64,000 nt of DNA, taken from positions 471,001 to 535,000 of the forward strand of contig NZ_CP114035.2 in the NCBI RefSeq assembly GCF_026898135.2, read 5' to 3'. How positions within the stretch are numbered: the first letter of the stretch is position 1; every line of letters begins with the position of its first letter. A program made the position numbers and the translations under genes. This document shows positions 40,131 through 50,596 of this stretch, one piece after another. The notes beneath the pieces were generated by a model that made no database searches, was not told the DNA's origin, and was given only the letters and a program-made list of their open reading frames with translations. The DNA comes from Pseudomonas fortuita (GTDB lineage: Bacteria > Pseudomonadota > Gammaproteobacteria > Pseudomonadales > Pseudomonadaceae).

Positions 40131-40265
40131 GGCCCATCGCCGGCAAGCCAGCTCCCACAGGGAACGTGTAATCCCCCAAGCCGGTGCAGTGCCTGTAAGG
40201 GACAGGGATCAGAAGTCTTGAAGCCGGTGCAGTTCCTGTGGGCGCTGGCTTGCCGGCGATGGGCT
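40131..40265. repeat. REP inverted pair between agtB and agtC
   Basis: Arms 40131-40161 and 40235-40265 (31 bp, two mismatches) of the CATCGCCGGCAAGCCAGC class. Between them the phrase AAGCCGGTGCAG occurs twice as a direct repeat. It lies inside the operon, not at its end. Confidence 0.9.
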
Positions 40266-40306
40266 GCACAGCAGCCCCATTTTCAGTTCGTATCGCGGAG
40301 TTCGCC

Positions 40307-41554
40307 ATGGCCATTGCAGTGCCCCTCAACGAAGGCGCAGGTCCAAGTCTCAAGCAGCGCCTGAAACACGCCGAGCGGGTCAACCGCTGGAAGGCGCAGG
40401 CGTTGATCGCGCCGCTGGCGCTGTTTCTTCTGCTGGTGTTCCTGGTGCCGATTGCGGCGCTGCTGTACAAGAGTGTCGGCAACCCGGAAGTGGTGGGCGG
40501 CCTGCCACGCACGGTAGACATCATCACCCAGTGGGATGGCAAGAGCCTGCCGGGCGAGGATGTGTACAAGGCGCTGAGCCAGGACCTGGCCGAGTCGCGC
40601 AAGAACCAGACCCTTGGCGACCTGTCCAAACGCTTGAACATGGAACTGGCCGGCTACCGCAGCTTGTTGACCAAGACAGCCCGGGCACTGCCATTCAAGG
40701 CAGAACCTGCCTCTTATAAAGACGCTTTGCAGGCCGTCGACGAACGTTGGGGCGACCCGGCCTATTGGCAGGCGATACGCCGCAACACCAGTACCGTGAC
40801 CTCCTTCTACCTGCTGGCTTCGGTGGACCATCGCATCGACGACCTGGGCGAGCTGGCCAAGGCCACCCCGGACCAGGCCATTTACCTGGATATCTTTGCC
40901 CGCACCCTGTGGATGGGTGTGGTGATTACCGCCATCTGCCTGGTGCTGGCTTACCCGCTGGCCTACCTCCTGGCCAACCTGCCGACCCGGCAAAGCAACC
41001 TGCTGATGATTCTGGTGCTGCTGCCCTTCTGGACCTCGATCCTGGTGCGGGTGGCGGCGTGGATCGTGCTGTTGCAATCGGGTGGCCTGATCAACAGTGC
41101 ACTGATGGCCATGGGCATCATCGATCAGCCGCTGGAACTGGTGTTCAACCGCACCGGTGTGTACATCTCCATGGTGCACATTCTGCTGCCATTCATGATC
41201 CTGCCGCTGTACAGCGTGATGAAGGGCATTTCGCCGAGCTACATGCGTGCCGCGATCTCGCTGGGCTGCCACCCGTTCGCCAGCTTCTGGCGGGTGTACT
41301 TCCCGCAGACCTATGCCGGTGTTGGCGCGGGTTGCCTGCTGGTGTTCATCCTGGCAATCGGCTACTACATCACCCCGGCGCTGCTGGGTAGCCCGAACGA
41401 CCAGATGGTCAGCTACTTCGTTGCCTTCTACACCAACACCAGCATCAACTGGGGCATGGCCACCGCACTGGGCGGGCTGTTGCTGCTGGCTACCGTGCTG
41501 TTGTACCTGATCTATAGCTGGCTGGTCGGCGCCAGCCGCCTGCGCCTGAGCTGA
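40307..41554 (+). CDS. agtC: ABC transporter permease (AgtC)
   Basis: An inner-membrane permease of 415 residues. It has an N-terminal membrane helix (about 25-55), an unusually long periplasmic insertion (about 60-190), then a cluster of five or so helices with the inner-membrane permease loop that contacts the ATPase (SLGCHPFASFWRVYFP). The long insertion is larger than in PotB. The start at 40307 has GGAG 6 nt before it; upstream codons fall within the REP pair. Confidence 0.92.
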   Translation: MAIAVPLNEGAGPSLKQRLKHAERVNRWKAQALIAPLALFLLLVFLVPIAALLYKSVGNPEVVGGLPRTVDIITQWDGKSLPGEDVYKALSQDLAESRKNQTLGDLSKRLNMELAGYRSLLTKTARALPFKAEPASYKDALQAVDERWGDPAYWQAIRRNTSTVTSFYLLASVDHRIDDLGELAKATPDQAIYLDIFARTLWMGVVITAICLVLAYPLAYLLANLPTRQSNLLMILVLLPFWTSILVRVAAWIVLLQSGGLINSALMAMGIIDQPLELVFNRTGVYISMVHILLPFMILPLYSVMKGISPSYMRAAISLGCHPFASFWRVYFPQTYAGVGAGCLLVFILAIGYYITPALLGSPNDQMVSYFVAFYTNTSINWGMATALGGLLLLATVLLYLIYSWLVGASRLRLS

Positions 41555-41565
41555 GGAGCCTTGTC

Positions 41566-42393
41566 ATGCTGAGCCCATACATGTCGCCCGTGGAGCGGGT
41601 CTGGTTCTACAGCCTGCGCATTCTTTGCGGTCTGATCCTGCTGTTCCTCATCTTGCCAGTGCTGGTGATCGTGCCGCTGTCGTTCAACAGTGGCAGCTTC
41701 CTGGTGTACCCGCTGCAGGGCTTTTCGCTGCAGTGGTACCAGGACTTCTTCGGCTCGGCCGAGTGGATGCGGGCGCTGAAGAACAGCATCATCGTCGCCC
41801 CGGCGGCCACGGTCTTGGCCATGGTGTTCGGCACCCTGGCAGCCATTGGCCTGACCCGTGGTGATTTTCCCGGCAAGTCGCTGGTGATGGCGCTGGTGAT
41901 TTCACCGATGGTGGTGCCGGTGGTGATCATCGGTGTGGCCAGCTACCTGTTCTTCGCCCCGCTGGGCATGGGCAACAGCTTTACCTCGCTGATTCTGGTG
42001 CATGCGGTGCTGGGTGTGCCGTTTGTCATCATTACCGTGTCGGCAACCTTGCAGGGTTTCAACTACAACCTGGTGCGGGCGGCTGCCAGCCTGGGTGCGT
42101 CGCCGCTGTTGACCTTCCGCCGCGTGACCTTGCCGCTGATTGCACCCGGGGTGATCTCAGGGGCGCTGTTCGCCTTTGCGACGTCGTTTGACGAGGTGGT
42201 GGTGACGCTGTTCCTGGCCGGGCCGGAGCAGGCAACCCTGCCGAGGCAGATGTTCAGTGGTATCCGCGAAAACCTGAGCCCGACCATTGCTGCGGCGGCG
42301 ACCTTGCTGATTGCTTTCTCGGTGGTGTTGCTGCTGACCCTGGAGTGGTTGCGTGGGCGCAGCGAGAAGCTGAGAACCCAGCAGCCGGCCTGA
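41566..42393 (+). CDS. agtD: ABC transporter permease (AgtD)
   Basis: An inner-membrane permease of 275 residues with about six helices, PotC-like. The coupling motif is AAASLGASPLLTFRRVTLP near 170. The ATG at 41566 follows GAGGAG by 7 nt and lies 11 bp after agtC. Last gene of the operon; a perfect 33-bp inverted REP pair follows. Confidence 0.93.
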   Translation: MLSPYMSPVERVWFYSLRILCGLILLFLILPVLVIVPLSFNSGSFLVYPLQGFSLQWYQDFFGSAEWMRALKNSIIVAPAATVLAMVFGTLAAIGLTRGDFPGKSLVMALVISPMVVPVVIIGVASYLFFAPLGMGNSFTSLILVHAVLGVPFVIITVSATLQGFNYNLVRAAASLGASPLLTFRRVTLPLIAPGVISGALFAFATSFDEVVVTLFLAGPEQATLPRQMFSGIRENLSPTIAAAATLLIAFSVVLLLTLEWLRGRSEKLRTQQPA

Positions 42394-42409
42394 TTTTCAG
42401 GCGTCTGCG

Positions 42410-42519
42410 CTGGCCTCATCGCCGGCAAGCCAGCTCCCACAGAGATCTCTACAGGACCCTGCATCTCATAAGGCCTGTGGAGAACCCTGTGGGAGCTGGC
42501 TTGCCGGCGATGAGGCCAG
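42410..42519. repeat. perfect REP inverted pair after agtD
   Basis: Arms 42410-42442 and 42487-42519 are perfect 33-bp inverted copies of the CATCGCCGGCAAGCCAGC class with a 44-nt spacer. The same class is found inside the agt operon. Confidence 0.92.
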
Positions 42520-42633
42520 CTCAGGCAGTGCAAGGCTCTTGGGTATCGGTCGGGATCATGTGATACCAATCAGCCCTCATCCGTTCGCCTGGGTTACAAT
42601 GCGCGCCACCGTGATTCTGCCAACAGGTGCGCC

Positions 42634-43308
42634 ATGCAGCCCTACGCTATTGCCCCCTCCATCCTCTCTGCCGATTTCGCCCGCCTGGGTGAAGACGTCG
42701 ACAAGGTATTGGCTGCGGGTGCCGACATCGTCCACTTCGATGTCATGGACAACCACTACGTTCCCAACCTGACCATTGGCCCGATGGTCTGCACCGCCCT
42801 GCGCAAGTACGGTGTTACCGCACCGATCGACGTGCACCTGATGGTCAGCCCGGTCGACCGCATCATCGGCGACTTCATCGAAGCCGGCGCCACTTACATC
42901 ACGTTTCACCCGGAAGCCACGCAGCACATCGACCGTTCGTTGCAACTGATCAAGGACGGCGGTTGCAAGGCCGGCCTCGTGTTCAACCCGGCCACCAGCC
43001 TGGATGCCCTGAAGTACGTGATGGACAAGATCGACATGGTGCTGCTGATGAGCGTCAACCCAGGCTTTGGCGGGCAGAAGTTCATCCCTGGCACCCTCGA
43101 CAAGCTGCGCGAGGCGCGTGCGCTGATCGACGCCAGCGGCCGTGATATCCGCCTGGAAATCGACGGTGGCGTCAACGTCAATAACATCCGCGAAATCGCT
43201 GCCGCTGGCGCTGACACCTTCGTGGCCGGTTCGGCGATCTTCAACGCCCCGGACTACCAGGAAGTCATCGCCAAGATGCGCGCCGAACTGGCTCAGGCCC
43301 GCCCATGA
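42634..43308 (+). CDS. rpe: ribulose-phosphate 3-epimerase
   Basis: Interconverts ribulose-5-P and xylulose-5-P in the pentose-phosphate pathway. 224 residues: [15 protein letters not shown] at the start, [13 protein letters not shown], the catalytic-site VDVHLM-like stretch, and [12 protein letters not shown]. Its stop overlaps gph by 4 bp. A TACAAT box (42595-42600) about 35 bp upstream may be its -10. Confidence 0.97.
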   Translation: MQPYAIAPSILSADFARLGEDVDKVLAAGADIVHFDVMDNHYVPNLTIGPMVCTALRKYGVTAPIDVHLMVSPVDRIIGDFIEAGATYITFHPEATQHIDRSLQLIKDGGCKAGLVFNPATSLDALKYVMDKIDMVLLMSVNPGFGGQKFIPGTLDKLREARALIDASGRDIRLEIDGGVNVNNIREIAAAGADTFVAGSAIFNAPDYQEVIAKMRAELAQARP

Positions 43309-44123
43309 GTGGCTTCGAGCAGCTGTTCCCGGGGACGCTGCCCAGGCTGGTGATGTTCGATCTGGACGGTACCCTGATCGATTCCGTGCCAGACCTGGCT
43401 GCCGCCGTGGACCGCATGCTGCTCGAACTGGGGCGCCCGCCCGCAGGCCTTGAGGCAGTCCGCCACTGGGTCGGCAACGGCGCCCAGGTGCTGGTGCGCC
43501 GGGCGCTTGCAGGTGGCATCGACCACGCCGCGGTGGACGATGCGCTGGCCGACCAGGCGCTGGCGCTGTTCATGGACGCTTATGCTGAAAGCCACGAGCT
43601 GACGGTGGTCTATCCCGGTGTGCAGGACACCCTGCGCTGGCTGCGCAAACAGGGCGTGGAAATGGCGCTGATCACCAACAAGCCCGAGCGCTTCGTCGGC
43701 CCGCTGCTGGACCAGATGAAAATCGGCCGCTACTTCCGCTGGATCATTGGCGGCGACACCCTGCCGCAGAAAAAGCCCGACCCGGCGGCTTTGCTCTTCG
43801 TCATGCAGATGGCCAGCGTTACCCCGCAGCAGTCGCTGTTTGTCGGCGATTCGCGCAGCGACGTGCTGGCGGCCAAGGCGGCTGGCGTGCAGTGCGTAGG
43901 GCTGACCTATGGCTACAACCATGGCCGGCCGATCCAGGACGAATCTCCCAACCTGGTGATCGACGACCTGCGCGCACTGCTGCCCGGTTGCGCAGACCCG
44001 GCCACTGGGATAACGTTGGCCAACCTTCAAGCCTCACAAGACAGAGAGCCCACCGTGGTGGTTACTGGCAAATTCTGGATGAAAGTCATCAAGGCCCTGG
44101 CCCGTTGGCGTTGGCGCGCCTGA
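43305..44123 (+). CDS. gph: phosphoglycolate phosphatase, C-terminus doubling as trpE leader
   Basis: A HAD-type phosphatase that removes 2-phosphoglycolate. 272 residues: [15 protein letters not shown] near the start, VFPG-like cap region, NKPERF and [15 protein letters not shown]. The hydrolase fold is complete by about residue 235. The remaining tail ends with the 14 residues that also make up the trpE leader peptide, in the same frame and sharing the same stop codon. Ribosomes finishing gph therefore translate the leader. Confidence 0.95.
   Translation: MSGFEQLFPGTLPRLVMFDLDGTLIDSVPDLAAAVDRMLLELGRPPAGLEAVRHWVGNGAQVLVRRALAGGIDHAAVDDALADQALALFMDAYAESHELTVVYPGVQDTLRWLRKQGVEMALITNKPERFVGPLLDQMKIGRYFRWIIGGDTLPQKKPDPAALLFVMQMASVTPQQSLFVGDSRSDVLAAKAAGVQCVGLTYGYNHGRPIQDESPNLVIDDLRALLPGCADPATGITLANLQASQDREPTVVVTGKFWMKVIKALARWRWRA
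44079..44123 (+). CDS. trpL: trpE leader peptide, in frame with the end of gph
   Basis: ATG at 44079 opens [14 protein letters not shown], 14 codons with two Trp codons (TGG) close together, ending at TGA 44121-44123, 69 bp before trpE. A GCCGGC-GCGT-GCCGGC hairpin (44133-44148) follows. The codons GCCCGTTGGCGTTGGCGCGCC recur almost exactly ahead of trpG. Attenuation of trpE and trpGDC has been reported for P. putida; this recall was not checked. Confidence 0.75.
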   Translation: MKVIKALARWRWRA

Positions 44124-44192
44124 CTTCAGCCTGCCGGCGCGTGCCGGCCCGTCCGTTTGCCTGACCTATTGCTGCTTGCCACGAGGCTACTC
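44124..44192 (+). promoter_or_regulatory. trpE leader attenuator region
   Basis: GCCGGC (44133-44138) pairs with GCCGGC (44143-44148), followed by CCGTCCGTTTGCCT. The GTTTGCCT phrase is shared with the trpG leader. A U-rich terminator tail is short, so the exact stop point of transcription is uncertain. Confidence 0.55.
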
Positions 44193-45674
44193 ATGAACCG
44201 CGAAGAATTCCTGCGCCTGGCCGCTGCCGGCTACAACCGCATTCCACTGGCCTGCGAAACCCTGGCCGACTTCGACACGCCGCTGTCGATCTACCTGAAA
44301 CTGGCTGACCAGCCCAACTCGTACCTGCTCGAATCGGTGCAAGGCGGCGAGAAGTGGGGCCGCTACTCGATGATCGGCCTGCCATCGCGCACGGTGATGC
44401 GGGTGCACGGCTATCACGTCAGTATCCTGCAGGATGGCGTCGAGGTGGAAAGCCATGATGTCGAAGACCCGCTGGCCTTTGTCGAAAGTTTCAAGGACCG
44501 TTACAAGGTCGCTGACATCCCTGGTCTGCCGCGCTTCAACGGCGGCCTGGTCGGCTACTTTGGCTATGATTGTGTGCGTTACGTGGAAAAGCGCCTTGGC
44601 GCCAGCCCCAACCCAGACCCGTTGGGCGTGCCGGATATCCTGCTGATGGTGTCCGATGCGGTGGTGGTGTTCGACAACCTGGCAGGCAAGATGCACGCGA
44701 TTGTGCTGGTCGACCCGGCTGAAGATCAGGCCTTTGAACAGGGCCAGGCACGCCTGCAAGGCCTGCTGGAAACGCTGCGCCAGCCGATCACCCCGCGCCG
44801 AGGCCTGGACCTGAGTGGCCCGCAGGCCGCCGAGCCGGAATTCCGCTCCAGCTATACCCGCGACGACTACGAGAACGCGGTCGGCCGTATCAAGGAGTAC
44901 ATCCTGGCCGGCGACTGCATGCAGGTGGTGCCGTCGCAACGCATGTCGATCGACTTCAAGGCTGCGCCCATCGACCTGTATCGTGCGCTGCGCTGCTTCA
45001 ACCCGACGCCGTACATGTACTTCTTCAACTTCGGCGACTTCCATGTGGTCGGCAGCTCGCCCGAGGTGCTGGTGCGGGTCGAGGACAACCTGGTCACCGT
45101 GCGCCCGATTGCCGGTACCCGCCCGCGTGGCGCGACTGAAGAAGCCGACCGCGCGCTGGAAGACGACCTGCTGTCGGACGACAAGGAAATCGCCGAACAC
45201 CTGATGCTGATCGACCTGGGCCGCAACGACGTTGGCCGTGTGTCCTCGACCGGCAGCGTGCGCCTGACCGAGAAGATGGTCATCGAGCGTTACTCCAACG
45301 TGATGCACATTGTCTCCAACGTCACCGGCCAGCTGCGTGAAGGGCTGACGGCGATGGATGCGCTGCGGGCGATCCTGCCGGCTGGCACCCTGTCGGGTGC
45401 GCCGAAGATCCGTGCAATGGAAATCATCGACGAACTGGAGCCGGTCAAACGTGGGGTCTACGGTGGTGCAGTCGGCTATTTTGCCTGGAACGGCAACATG
45501 GATACCGCGATCGCCATCCGTACTGCCGTGATCAAGGACGGTGAACTGCATGTGCAGGCCGGTGGTGGCATCGTTGCCGACTCGGTGCCGGCGCTGGAGT
45601 GGGAAGAAACCATCAACAAGCGCCGGGCGATGTTCCGTGCCGTGGCGCTTGCAGAGCAGACGTTGGCTAAATAA
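44193..45674 (+). CDS. trpE: anthranilate synthase component I
   Basis: Turns chorismate into anthranilate using ammonia delivered by TrpG. 493 residues with the feedback-site motif [15 protein letters not shown] near 40-55, and the catalytic chorismate-binding domain: [24 protein letters not shown], and [15 protein letters not shown]. The ATG at 44193 has GAGG 6 nt upstream. It stands apart from trpGDC, the Pseudomonas arrangement, and has its own leader peptide. Confidence 0.97.
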   Translation: MNREEFLRLAAAGYNRIPLACETLADFDTPLSIYLKLADQPNSYLLESVQGGEKWGRYSMIGLPSRTVMRVHGYHVSILQDGVEVESHDVEDPLAFVESFKDRYKVADIPGLPRFNGGLVGYFGYDCVRYVEKRLGASPNPDPLGVPDILLMVSDAVVVFDNLAGKMHAIVLVDPAEDQAFEQGQARLQGLLETLRQPITPRRGLDLSGPQAAEPEFRSSYTRDDYENAVGRIKEYILAGDCMQVVPSQRMSIDFKAAPIDLYRALRCFNPTPYMYFFNFGDFHVVGSSPEVLVRVEDNLVTVRPIAGTRPRGATEEADRALEDDLLSDDKEIAEHLMLIDLGRNDVGRVSSTGSVRLTEKMVIERYSNVMHIVSNVTGQLREGLTAMDALRAILPAGTLSGAPKIRAMEIIDELEPVKRGVYGGAVGYFAWNGNMDTAIAIRTAVIKDGELHVQAGGGIVADSVPALEWEETINKRRAMFRAVALAEQTLAK

Positions 45675-45680
45675 ACAGAT

Positions 45681-45701
45681 TGGGGCTGCCAAGCAGCCCC
45701 A
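45681..45701. terminator. convergent terminator between trpE and estP
   Basis: GGGGCTGC (45682-45689) and GCAGCCCC (45693-45700) form a stem with loop CAA, extended by one T-A pair. Confidence 0.75.
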
Positions 45702-45706
45702 TCAAT

Positions 45707-47596
45707 TCAGAAGTCCACGCTCACCCCCAGGCTCACCCCCTGCTGCGTCAATTCATCACTCTTGCGCCAGTTGTAGTTCCCGCGCAAATGCACCCCTGCG
45801 ACCACTTCATGGCTCACCCCCAGGCTCGCACGGGTCAGGTCGCTGTGCGGCGTATAACCGGCCAGGGTGAAGTCATTGGCGGGCAAGCTGGTCAGGTGCA
45901 TGGTCACATCCTGCTGGTCATCCTCGAACTCATGCTCCTGCGCCACCTCGGCGAACAGCCGGGTACCTGGCAGCACCTGCACGCTGCCCAGCAACCCCAG
46001 GCCCAAGCGGCGTGACGTGCGTTCCTGGTCATCGAAGCCCAGTGCTGTCGAGCGCCCGCTCTTCTCGTTGTACCCATCCACTTTCACGCGCGCATAGTCG
46101 GCACTGATGAATGGCGCCAGCTGCCAATTGCTGCTGTCTGCCGCCAGGTTGTAGCCCAGCCGCCCGGACATCGCCCAGGCCTCGCCGTCGGTGTCGCCCT
46201 TTTCGCTGCGCTCGTTCACGCCAAGGGCGAAGGTGCGCTTGAGGTCGCTGTAGTCCAGATGCCCGGCGGTCAGCGCAGCATCGGCCCACCAGCGGTCCTG
46301 GCGGTATTGGGCGAAGGCGCTGGCCAAGTAGCTGTTCAGTTTGTAGTCCGAATCATTGGCGCCGGCCTCCAGCTTTTGCCGGTACGCGCCGCCGGCCAGG
46401 CCCAGGCGCCAGGCGTCGTTCAACCGGTAGCTGCCGCCCAGTGTCAGGTTATAGCCGCGGCCATCGCCGCTGGCCGCGCTGTGCTGGCCGTCGAAGTCCA
46501 GGTCCTGGGCACCGGTGGCGACGAAGGCCTGCCATTGGCCAACTGCTTGCCAGGGTGTCTGCCATTGGTTGCGCAGCTCATCCTGATGGGCGCGCAGGCT
46601 GGCATGTGCCATTTCGGGGAGCAGGGTAAGCTCCCAGGGGGCGGAGATGATCGAATAGGCGTAGTCGGCAATCAGTTGCTGGCCGGCGATGGTCGGGTGC
46701 ACCGAGTCGTTGAACAGCAGTTTAGTCGGGTCCGGGGTTGTGCCATTGATACCGTACACCGGGTTTTCCACGCAGCTGTTGCCGCTGTAGCAGGTGCCGA
46801 CCAGGTTCTGGTCGCTGGCCAGGCCGAACTGGTTGGGGCTGGCCAGTGCCTCGCTCAGCAGCACAGGGATGTTCAGCGGGATGATCTCGGCATCGATCTG
46901 CCGCAGTTGGCTGAGCAGCGACTGGTTGAATGCGCCAGACAGCAGTGACAGCGGGTTTTGTTGCGGGGTGCCGCTGAAGTTGGGCGTTTGGCCGAGGTCG
47001 GGCAGCAGCCAGACCATGATGTAGCGGGCGCCACCTTGTTGCAGTGCCTGGGCGCTGGCCGCAAGGCGGGCGCCGGCGGCCACGGCGTCGGCCGGGCTGT
47101 TTACCAGGCCTTGGAGGAAGTCGTTGCCGCCGCCCGTCACGTAGTAAAGCGCGTTGGGGTCGGCACGCAGGCCGTTGGCCAGGTAGCCCGCCTTTTCACG
47201 CAGCACCAGGCCGGCGCCGGGGTTTCCTGGCGGGATGACGGTCTCGGAAGTTGTCGTGATCGAATCCAGGATCTGCTGGGTGGTATAGCCACCGACAGCC
47301 CAGTTGTTGCCATCGGGCCGGATGCCTGTCGATGTCGACGGGTTCAGGTCATCGGGTGCAACGCCCAGTCGGCCACCGAGGATCATCGGTGACACCGGGG
47401 CAAAGTTACCGTCGGCATCGCGGTTGGTAAACCGGGCGCCTGGGGTACCGCCAGTCAAATCGGGAAATTGCCCGGCGTCGGCGAGGCTGTCGCCAAACAC
47501 GATCAGCGTGGAATAAGGTGAGGGACCTGCGAATACCTGGCTGCAGGCCAGGGCCAATGAAGCGAGGGTAAAGCGCATTAACGGGGCTTTTCGCAT
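45707..47596 (-). CDS. estP: autotransporter GDSL esterase
   Basis: An outer-membrane esterase displayed on the cell surface. 629 residues: signal peptide (to about 23), a GDSL catalytic domain with S37 in FGDSLAD, GGNDFL, and the D297-H300 pair in DSVHPT, a helical linker (about 335-360), and a C-terminal 12-strand autotransporter barrel ending in Phe. The architecture matches EstA of P. aeruginosa and EstP of P. putida. It is inserted between trpE and trpGDC. Confidence 0.95.
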   Translation of the reverse strand: MRKAPLMRFTLASLALACSQVFAGPSPYSTLIVFGDSLADAGQFPDLTGGTPGARFTNRDADGNFAPVSPMILGGRLGVAPDDLNPSTSTGIRPDGNNWAVGGYTTQQILDSITTTSETVIPPGNPGAGLVLREKAGYLANGLRADPNALYYVTGGGNDFLQGLVNSPADAVAAGARLAASAQALQQGGARYIMVWLLPDLGQTPNFSGTPQQNPLSLLSGAFNQSLLSQLRQIDAEIIPLNIPVLLSEALASPNQFGLASDQNLVGTCYSGNSCVENPVYGINGTTPDPTKLLFNDSVHPTIAGQQLIADYAYSIISAPWELTLLPEMAHASLRAHQDELRNQWQTPWQAVGQWQAFVATGAQDLDFDGQHSAASGDGRGYNLTLGGSYRLNDAWRLGLAGGAYRQKLEAGANDSDYKLNSYLASAFAQYRQDRWWADAALTAGHLDYSDLKRTFALGVNERSEKGDTDGEAWAMSGRLGYNLAADSSNWQLAPFISADYARVKVDGYNEKSGRSTALGFDDQERTSRRLGLGLLGSVQVLPGTRLFAEVAQEHEFEDDQQDVTMHLTSLPANDFTLAGYTPHSDLTRASLGVSHEVVAGVHLRGNYNWRKSDELTQQGVSLGVSVDF

Positions 47597-47964
47597 CAGG
47601 GAACATCCTTTTCTTTGTTTTTATCAAGGACTGCCTGATCGACCTTAGCAAATCGCAGTGCATCCCTCCCAAGTCCATTCGTTTCCCCGTGTTTGCAGGC
47701 ATATTGCGCCCGCCGCCCCGGTAGGCTACTGTGCCGGAACGTATGAGCGAGACCTATCCTGTGTTGATCGTCAGTAAACTCTTGATGCGCGTAATCAAGG
47801 CCCACGCCCGTTGGCGTTGGCGCGCCTGACTTTATCCCCTGCCGGCCCGCCCGGCTCGCCCCCGTTTGCCTTCTTCTTTACTGCCCTGTGTGGCGAAGCC
47901 GTGCCTGTGGCGGTGGCAAGAAGGTTCGAATTCTGAAGTCAGTAAATTCAAGAGGTTTAACACC
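47597..47964 (+). promoter_or_regulatory. intergenic region upstream of trpG with leader and attenuator
   Basis: 368 bp between divergent estP and trpG. It contains the trpG leader peptide (47785-47829), a GCCGG-CCCGC-CCGGC hairpin (47841-47855), a run CCGTTTGCCTTCTTCTTT, and an alternative pairing of CCTTCTT (47869-47875) with AAGAAGG (47918-47924). No promoter was assigned with confidence. Confidence 0.55.
47785..47829 (+). CDS. trpGDC leader peptide
   Basis: ATG at 47785 opens MRVIKAHARWRWRA, 14 codons with two Trp codons and a TGA stop. It is nearly identical in sequence, length and stop context to the leader at 44079-44123. Here it is a free-standing ORF, 135 bp before trpG. The hairpins that follow suit transcription attenuation coupled to Trp-tRNA supply. 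Confidence 0.75.
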   Translation: MRVIKAHARWRWRA

Positions 47965-48558
47965 ATGTTACTGATGATCGACAATTACGACTCATTCACT
48001 TACAACGTCGTCCAGTACCTTGGCGAGCTGGGTGCCGAGGTCAAGGTCATTCGCAATGACGAAATGACCATTGCCCAGATTGAAGCCCTCAACCCCGAGC
48101 GGATCGTGGTATCCCCAGGTCCTTGCACGCCGAGCGAGGCGGGTGTGTCCATCGAGGCCATCCTGCATTTTGCTGGCAAGCTGCCGATTCTGGGCGTGTG
48201 CCTGGGGCATCAGTCCATCGGCCAGGCCTTTGGCGGTGACGTGGTGCGCGCCCGCCAGGTGATGCACGGCAAGACCAGCCCCGTACACCACCGCGACCTG
48301 GGCGTGTTCACCGGCCTCAACAACCCGCTGACCGTTACCCGCTACCACTCGCTGGTGGTCAAGCGCGAAACCTTGCCCGATTGCCTGGAAGTGACTGCCT
48401 GGACCGCCCATGAAGACGGCTCGGTGGACGAAATCATGGGCCTTCGCCACAAAACCCTGAATATCGAAGGGGTGCAGTTCCACCCCGAGTCGATCCTGAC
48501 CGAGCAGGGCCACGAGCTGTTCGCCAACTTTCTCCAGCAGACCGGCGGCCGCCGCTAA
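47965..48558 (+). CDS. trpG: anthranilate synthase component II (glutaminase)
   Basis: A class-I glutamine amidotransferase supplying ammonia to TrpE. 197 residues: [25 protein letters not shown], the nucleophile Cys in [10 protein letters not shown] (near 80) and the catalytic FHPESILTE. The ATG at 47965 has AGAGG upstream. A longer open frame begins in the leader region and was rejected. First gene of trpGDC. Confidence 0.97.
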   Translation: MLLMIDNYDSFTYNVVQYLGELGAEVKVIRNDEMTIAQIEALNPERIVVSPGPCTPSEAGVSIEAILHFAGKLPILGVCLGHQSIGQAFGGDVVRARQVMHGKTSPVHHRDLGVFTGLNNPLTVTRYHSLVVKRETLPDCLEVTAWTAHEDGSVDEIMGLRHKTLNIEGVQFHPESILTEQGHELFANFLQQTGGRR

Positions 48559-48567
48559 GGATCGAAC

Positions 48568-49617
48568 ATGGATATCAAGAGCGCATTGAGCCGTATCGTC
48601 GGCCACCTGGACCTGTCTACCGAAGAAATGCGCGATGTCATGCGCCAGATCATGACCGGCCAGTGCAGCGAGGCGCAGATCGGCGCCTTTCTGATGGGCA
48701 TGCGCATGAAGAGTGAAAGCATCGACGAAATCGTCGGCGCGGTGTCGGTGATGCGTGAGCTGGCCGACAAGGTTGAGCTGAAAAGCCTGGATGGCGTGGT
48801 CGATATCGTCGGCACCGGCGGTGATGGCGCCAATATATTCAACGTGTCCACCGCGTCGTCGTTCGTCCTGGCGGCGGCGGGCTGTACTGTTGCCAAGCAT
48901 GGTAACCGCGCGGTTTCCGGCAAGAGCGGCAGTGCCGACCTGCTGGAAGCTGCCGGCATCTATCTTAACCTGACGCCAACCCAGGTGGCTCGCTGCATTG
49001 ACAGCCTGGGCATCGGCTTCATGTTCGCGCAAAGCCATCACTCGGCCATGAAGCATGCCGCCGGTCCGCGTCGTGAGCTGGGGTTGCGTACCCTGTTCAA
49101 CATGCTCGGCCCGCTTACGAATCCGGCCGGAGTGAAGCATCAGGTGGTTGGCGTTTTCGCCCAGACCCTGTGCCGCCCGTTGGCCGAGGTGCTGCAACGC
49201 CTGGGTAGCAAGCATGTGCTGGTGGTGCATTCGAAGGACGGCCTGGATGAGTTCAGCCTGGCTGCCCCCACCTTTGTTGCCGAACTGAAGAACGACACAA
49301 TTACTGAATACTGGGTCGAACCGGAAGACCTCGGCATGAAAAGCCAGAGCTTGCATGGCCTTGCCGTCGAAAACCCACAGGCTTCGCTGGAGCTGATTCG
49401 CGATGCTCTGGGCCGTCGCAAGACCGAAAACGGCCAGAAGGCTGCGGAGATGATCGTGCTCAATGCGGGCGCGGCACTGTATGCCGCCGATCATGCGATG
49501 AGCCTGGCTCAAGGTGTGGAACTGGCCCACGACGTACTGCACACCGGGCTGGCCTGGGAGAAGCTGCAGGAACTGGGTGCCTTTACTGCAGTATTCAAGG
49601 TGGAGAACGAAGCATGA
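48568..49617 (+). CDS. trpD: anthranilate phosphoribosyltransferase
   Basis: Joins anthranilate and PRPP. 349 residues with the PRPP-binding [15 protein letters not shown] near 82, [18 protein letters not shown], and [19 protein letters not shown]. The ATG is 9 bp after trpG with AAGGA upstream; the stop overlaps trpC by 4 bp. Confidence 0.97.
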   Translation: MDIKSALSRIVGHLDLSTEEMRDVMRQIMTGQCSEAQIGAFLMGMRMKSESIDEIVGAVSVMRELADKVELKSLDGVVDIVGTGGDGANIFNVSTASSFVLAAAGCTVAKHGNRAVSGKSGSADLLEAAGIYLNLTPTQVARCIDSLGIGFMFAQSHHSAMKHAAGPRRELGLRTLFNMLGPLTNPAGVKHQVVGVFAQTLCRPLAEVLQRLGSKHVLVVHSKDGLDEFSLAAPTFVAELKNDTITEYWVEPEDLGMKSQSLHGLAVENPQASLELIRDALGRRKTENGQKAAEMIVLNAGAALYAADHAMSLAQGVELAHDVLHTGLAWEKLQELGAFTAVFKVENEA

Positions 49618-50447
49618 GTGTGCCGACGGTGCTGGAAAGGATCATTGCCCGCAAGTTCCAGGAAGTGGCCGAGCGCAGCGCGCGCGTCAGCCTCGCCGAG
49701 CTGGAAGGCCTGGCCAAGGCCGCCGATGCCCCGCGTGGTTTCGCCAACGCGCTGATCGAACAGGCCAGGCGCAAGCAGCCAGCGGTGATCGCCGAGATCA
49801 AGAAGGCTTCGCCGAGCAAGGGCGTGATCCGCGAGCACTTCGTGCCGGCGGAAATCGCTGTCAGCTACGAGAAGGGCGGTGCTACCTGCCTGTCGGTGCT
49901 GACCGATGTCGATTACTTCCAGGGTGCCGATGAGTACCTGCAGCAGGCCCGCGCGGCAGTTTCGCTGCCGGTGATCCGCAAAGACTTCATGGTCGACCCT
50001 TACCAGATCGTCGAAGCCCGGGCCTTGGGCGCGGATTGCGTGCTGCTGATCGTCTCGGCACTGGATGACGTGAAGATGGCCGAGCTGGCCGCGACTGCAA
50101 AAGACGTCGGCCTGGACGTGCTGGTGGAAGTGCACGATGGCGATGAGCTGGAGCGCGCGTTGAAAACCCTGGATACGCCGCTGGTGGGGGTGAATAACCG
50201 CAACCTGCACACCTTCGAGGTCAGCCTGGAAACCACCCTTGACCTGCTGCCGCGCATTCCGCGTGATCGCCTGGCGATTACCGAGAGCGGTATTCTCAAC
50301 CGGGCCGATGTCGAGCTGATGGCAATCAACGAGGTTTACTCGTTCCTGGTGGGCGAAGCGTTCATGCGCGCCGAGCAGCCTGGGCTGGAGTTGCAGCGGT
50401 TGTTCTTCCCGGAACAGGTGAAGAAGACTGTTCAGCATCTTGACTGA
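49614..50447 (+). CDS. trpC: indole-3-glycerol-phosphate synthase
   Basis: Closes the indole ring in tryptophan synthesis. 277 residues, monofunctional (no fused TrpF). Motifs: [14 protein letters not shown] near 60, [10 protein letters not shown], and [12 protein letters not shown], then [10 protein letters not shown]. Coupled to trpD by a 4-bp overlap and followed by a terminator. Confidence 0.97.
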   Translation: MSVPTVLERIIARKFQEVAERSARVSLAELEGLAKAADAPRGFANALIEQARRKQPAVIAEIKKASPSKGVIREHFVPAEIAVSYEKGGATCLSVLTDVDYFQGADEYLQQARAAVSLPVIRKDFMVDPYQIVEARALGADCVLLIVSALDDVKMAELAATAKDVGLDVLVEVHDGDELERALKTLDTPLVGVNNRNLHTFEVSLETTLDLLPRIPRDRLAITESGILNRADVELMAINEVYSFLVGEAFMRAEQPGLELQRLFFPEQVKKTVQHLD

Positions 50448-50454
50448 TCAAATG

Positions 50455-50480
50455 AAGCCGGCTTTTTTGCCGGCTTTTTT
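50455..50480 (+). terminator. trpGDC intrinsic terminator
   Basis: AAGCCGGC (50455-50462) pairs with GCCGGCTT (50469-50476), followed by a run of T to 50480. Confidence 0.9.
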
Positions 50481-50491
50481 GTATGCCTGCC

Positions 50492-50570
50492 AGGGCCGCT
50501 TCGCGGGTAAACCCGCGCCTACAGTGGGTGTGCTCCCTTTGTAGGAGCGGGCTAGCCCGCGAAGAGGCCA
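50492..50570. repeat. REP inverted pair
   Basis: Arms 50492-50524 and 50540-50570 are inverted copies of the CGCGGGTAAACCCGC class with several differences (one arm reads GGCTAGCC). It lies 26 bp before the next gene. Confidence 0.85.
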
Positions 50571-50596
50571 TCAAAAACAACATCAAAGGTGGATCA

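Noticed and set aside
47866..47964. Longer start for trpG
   Set aside because: The extra residues are encoded by the attenuator region and are absent from the TrpG family; the ATG at 47965 has its own AGAGG.
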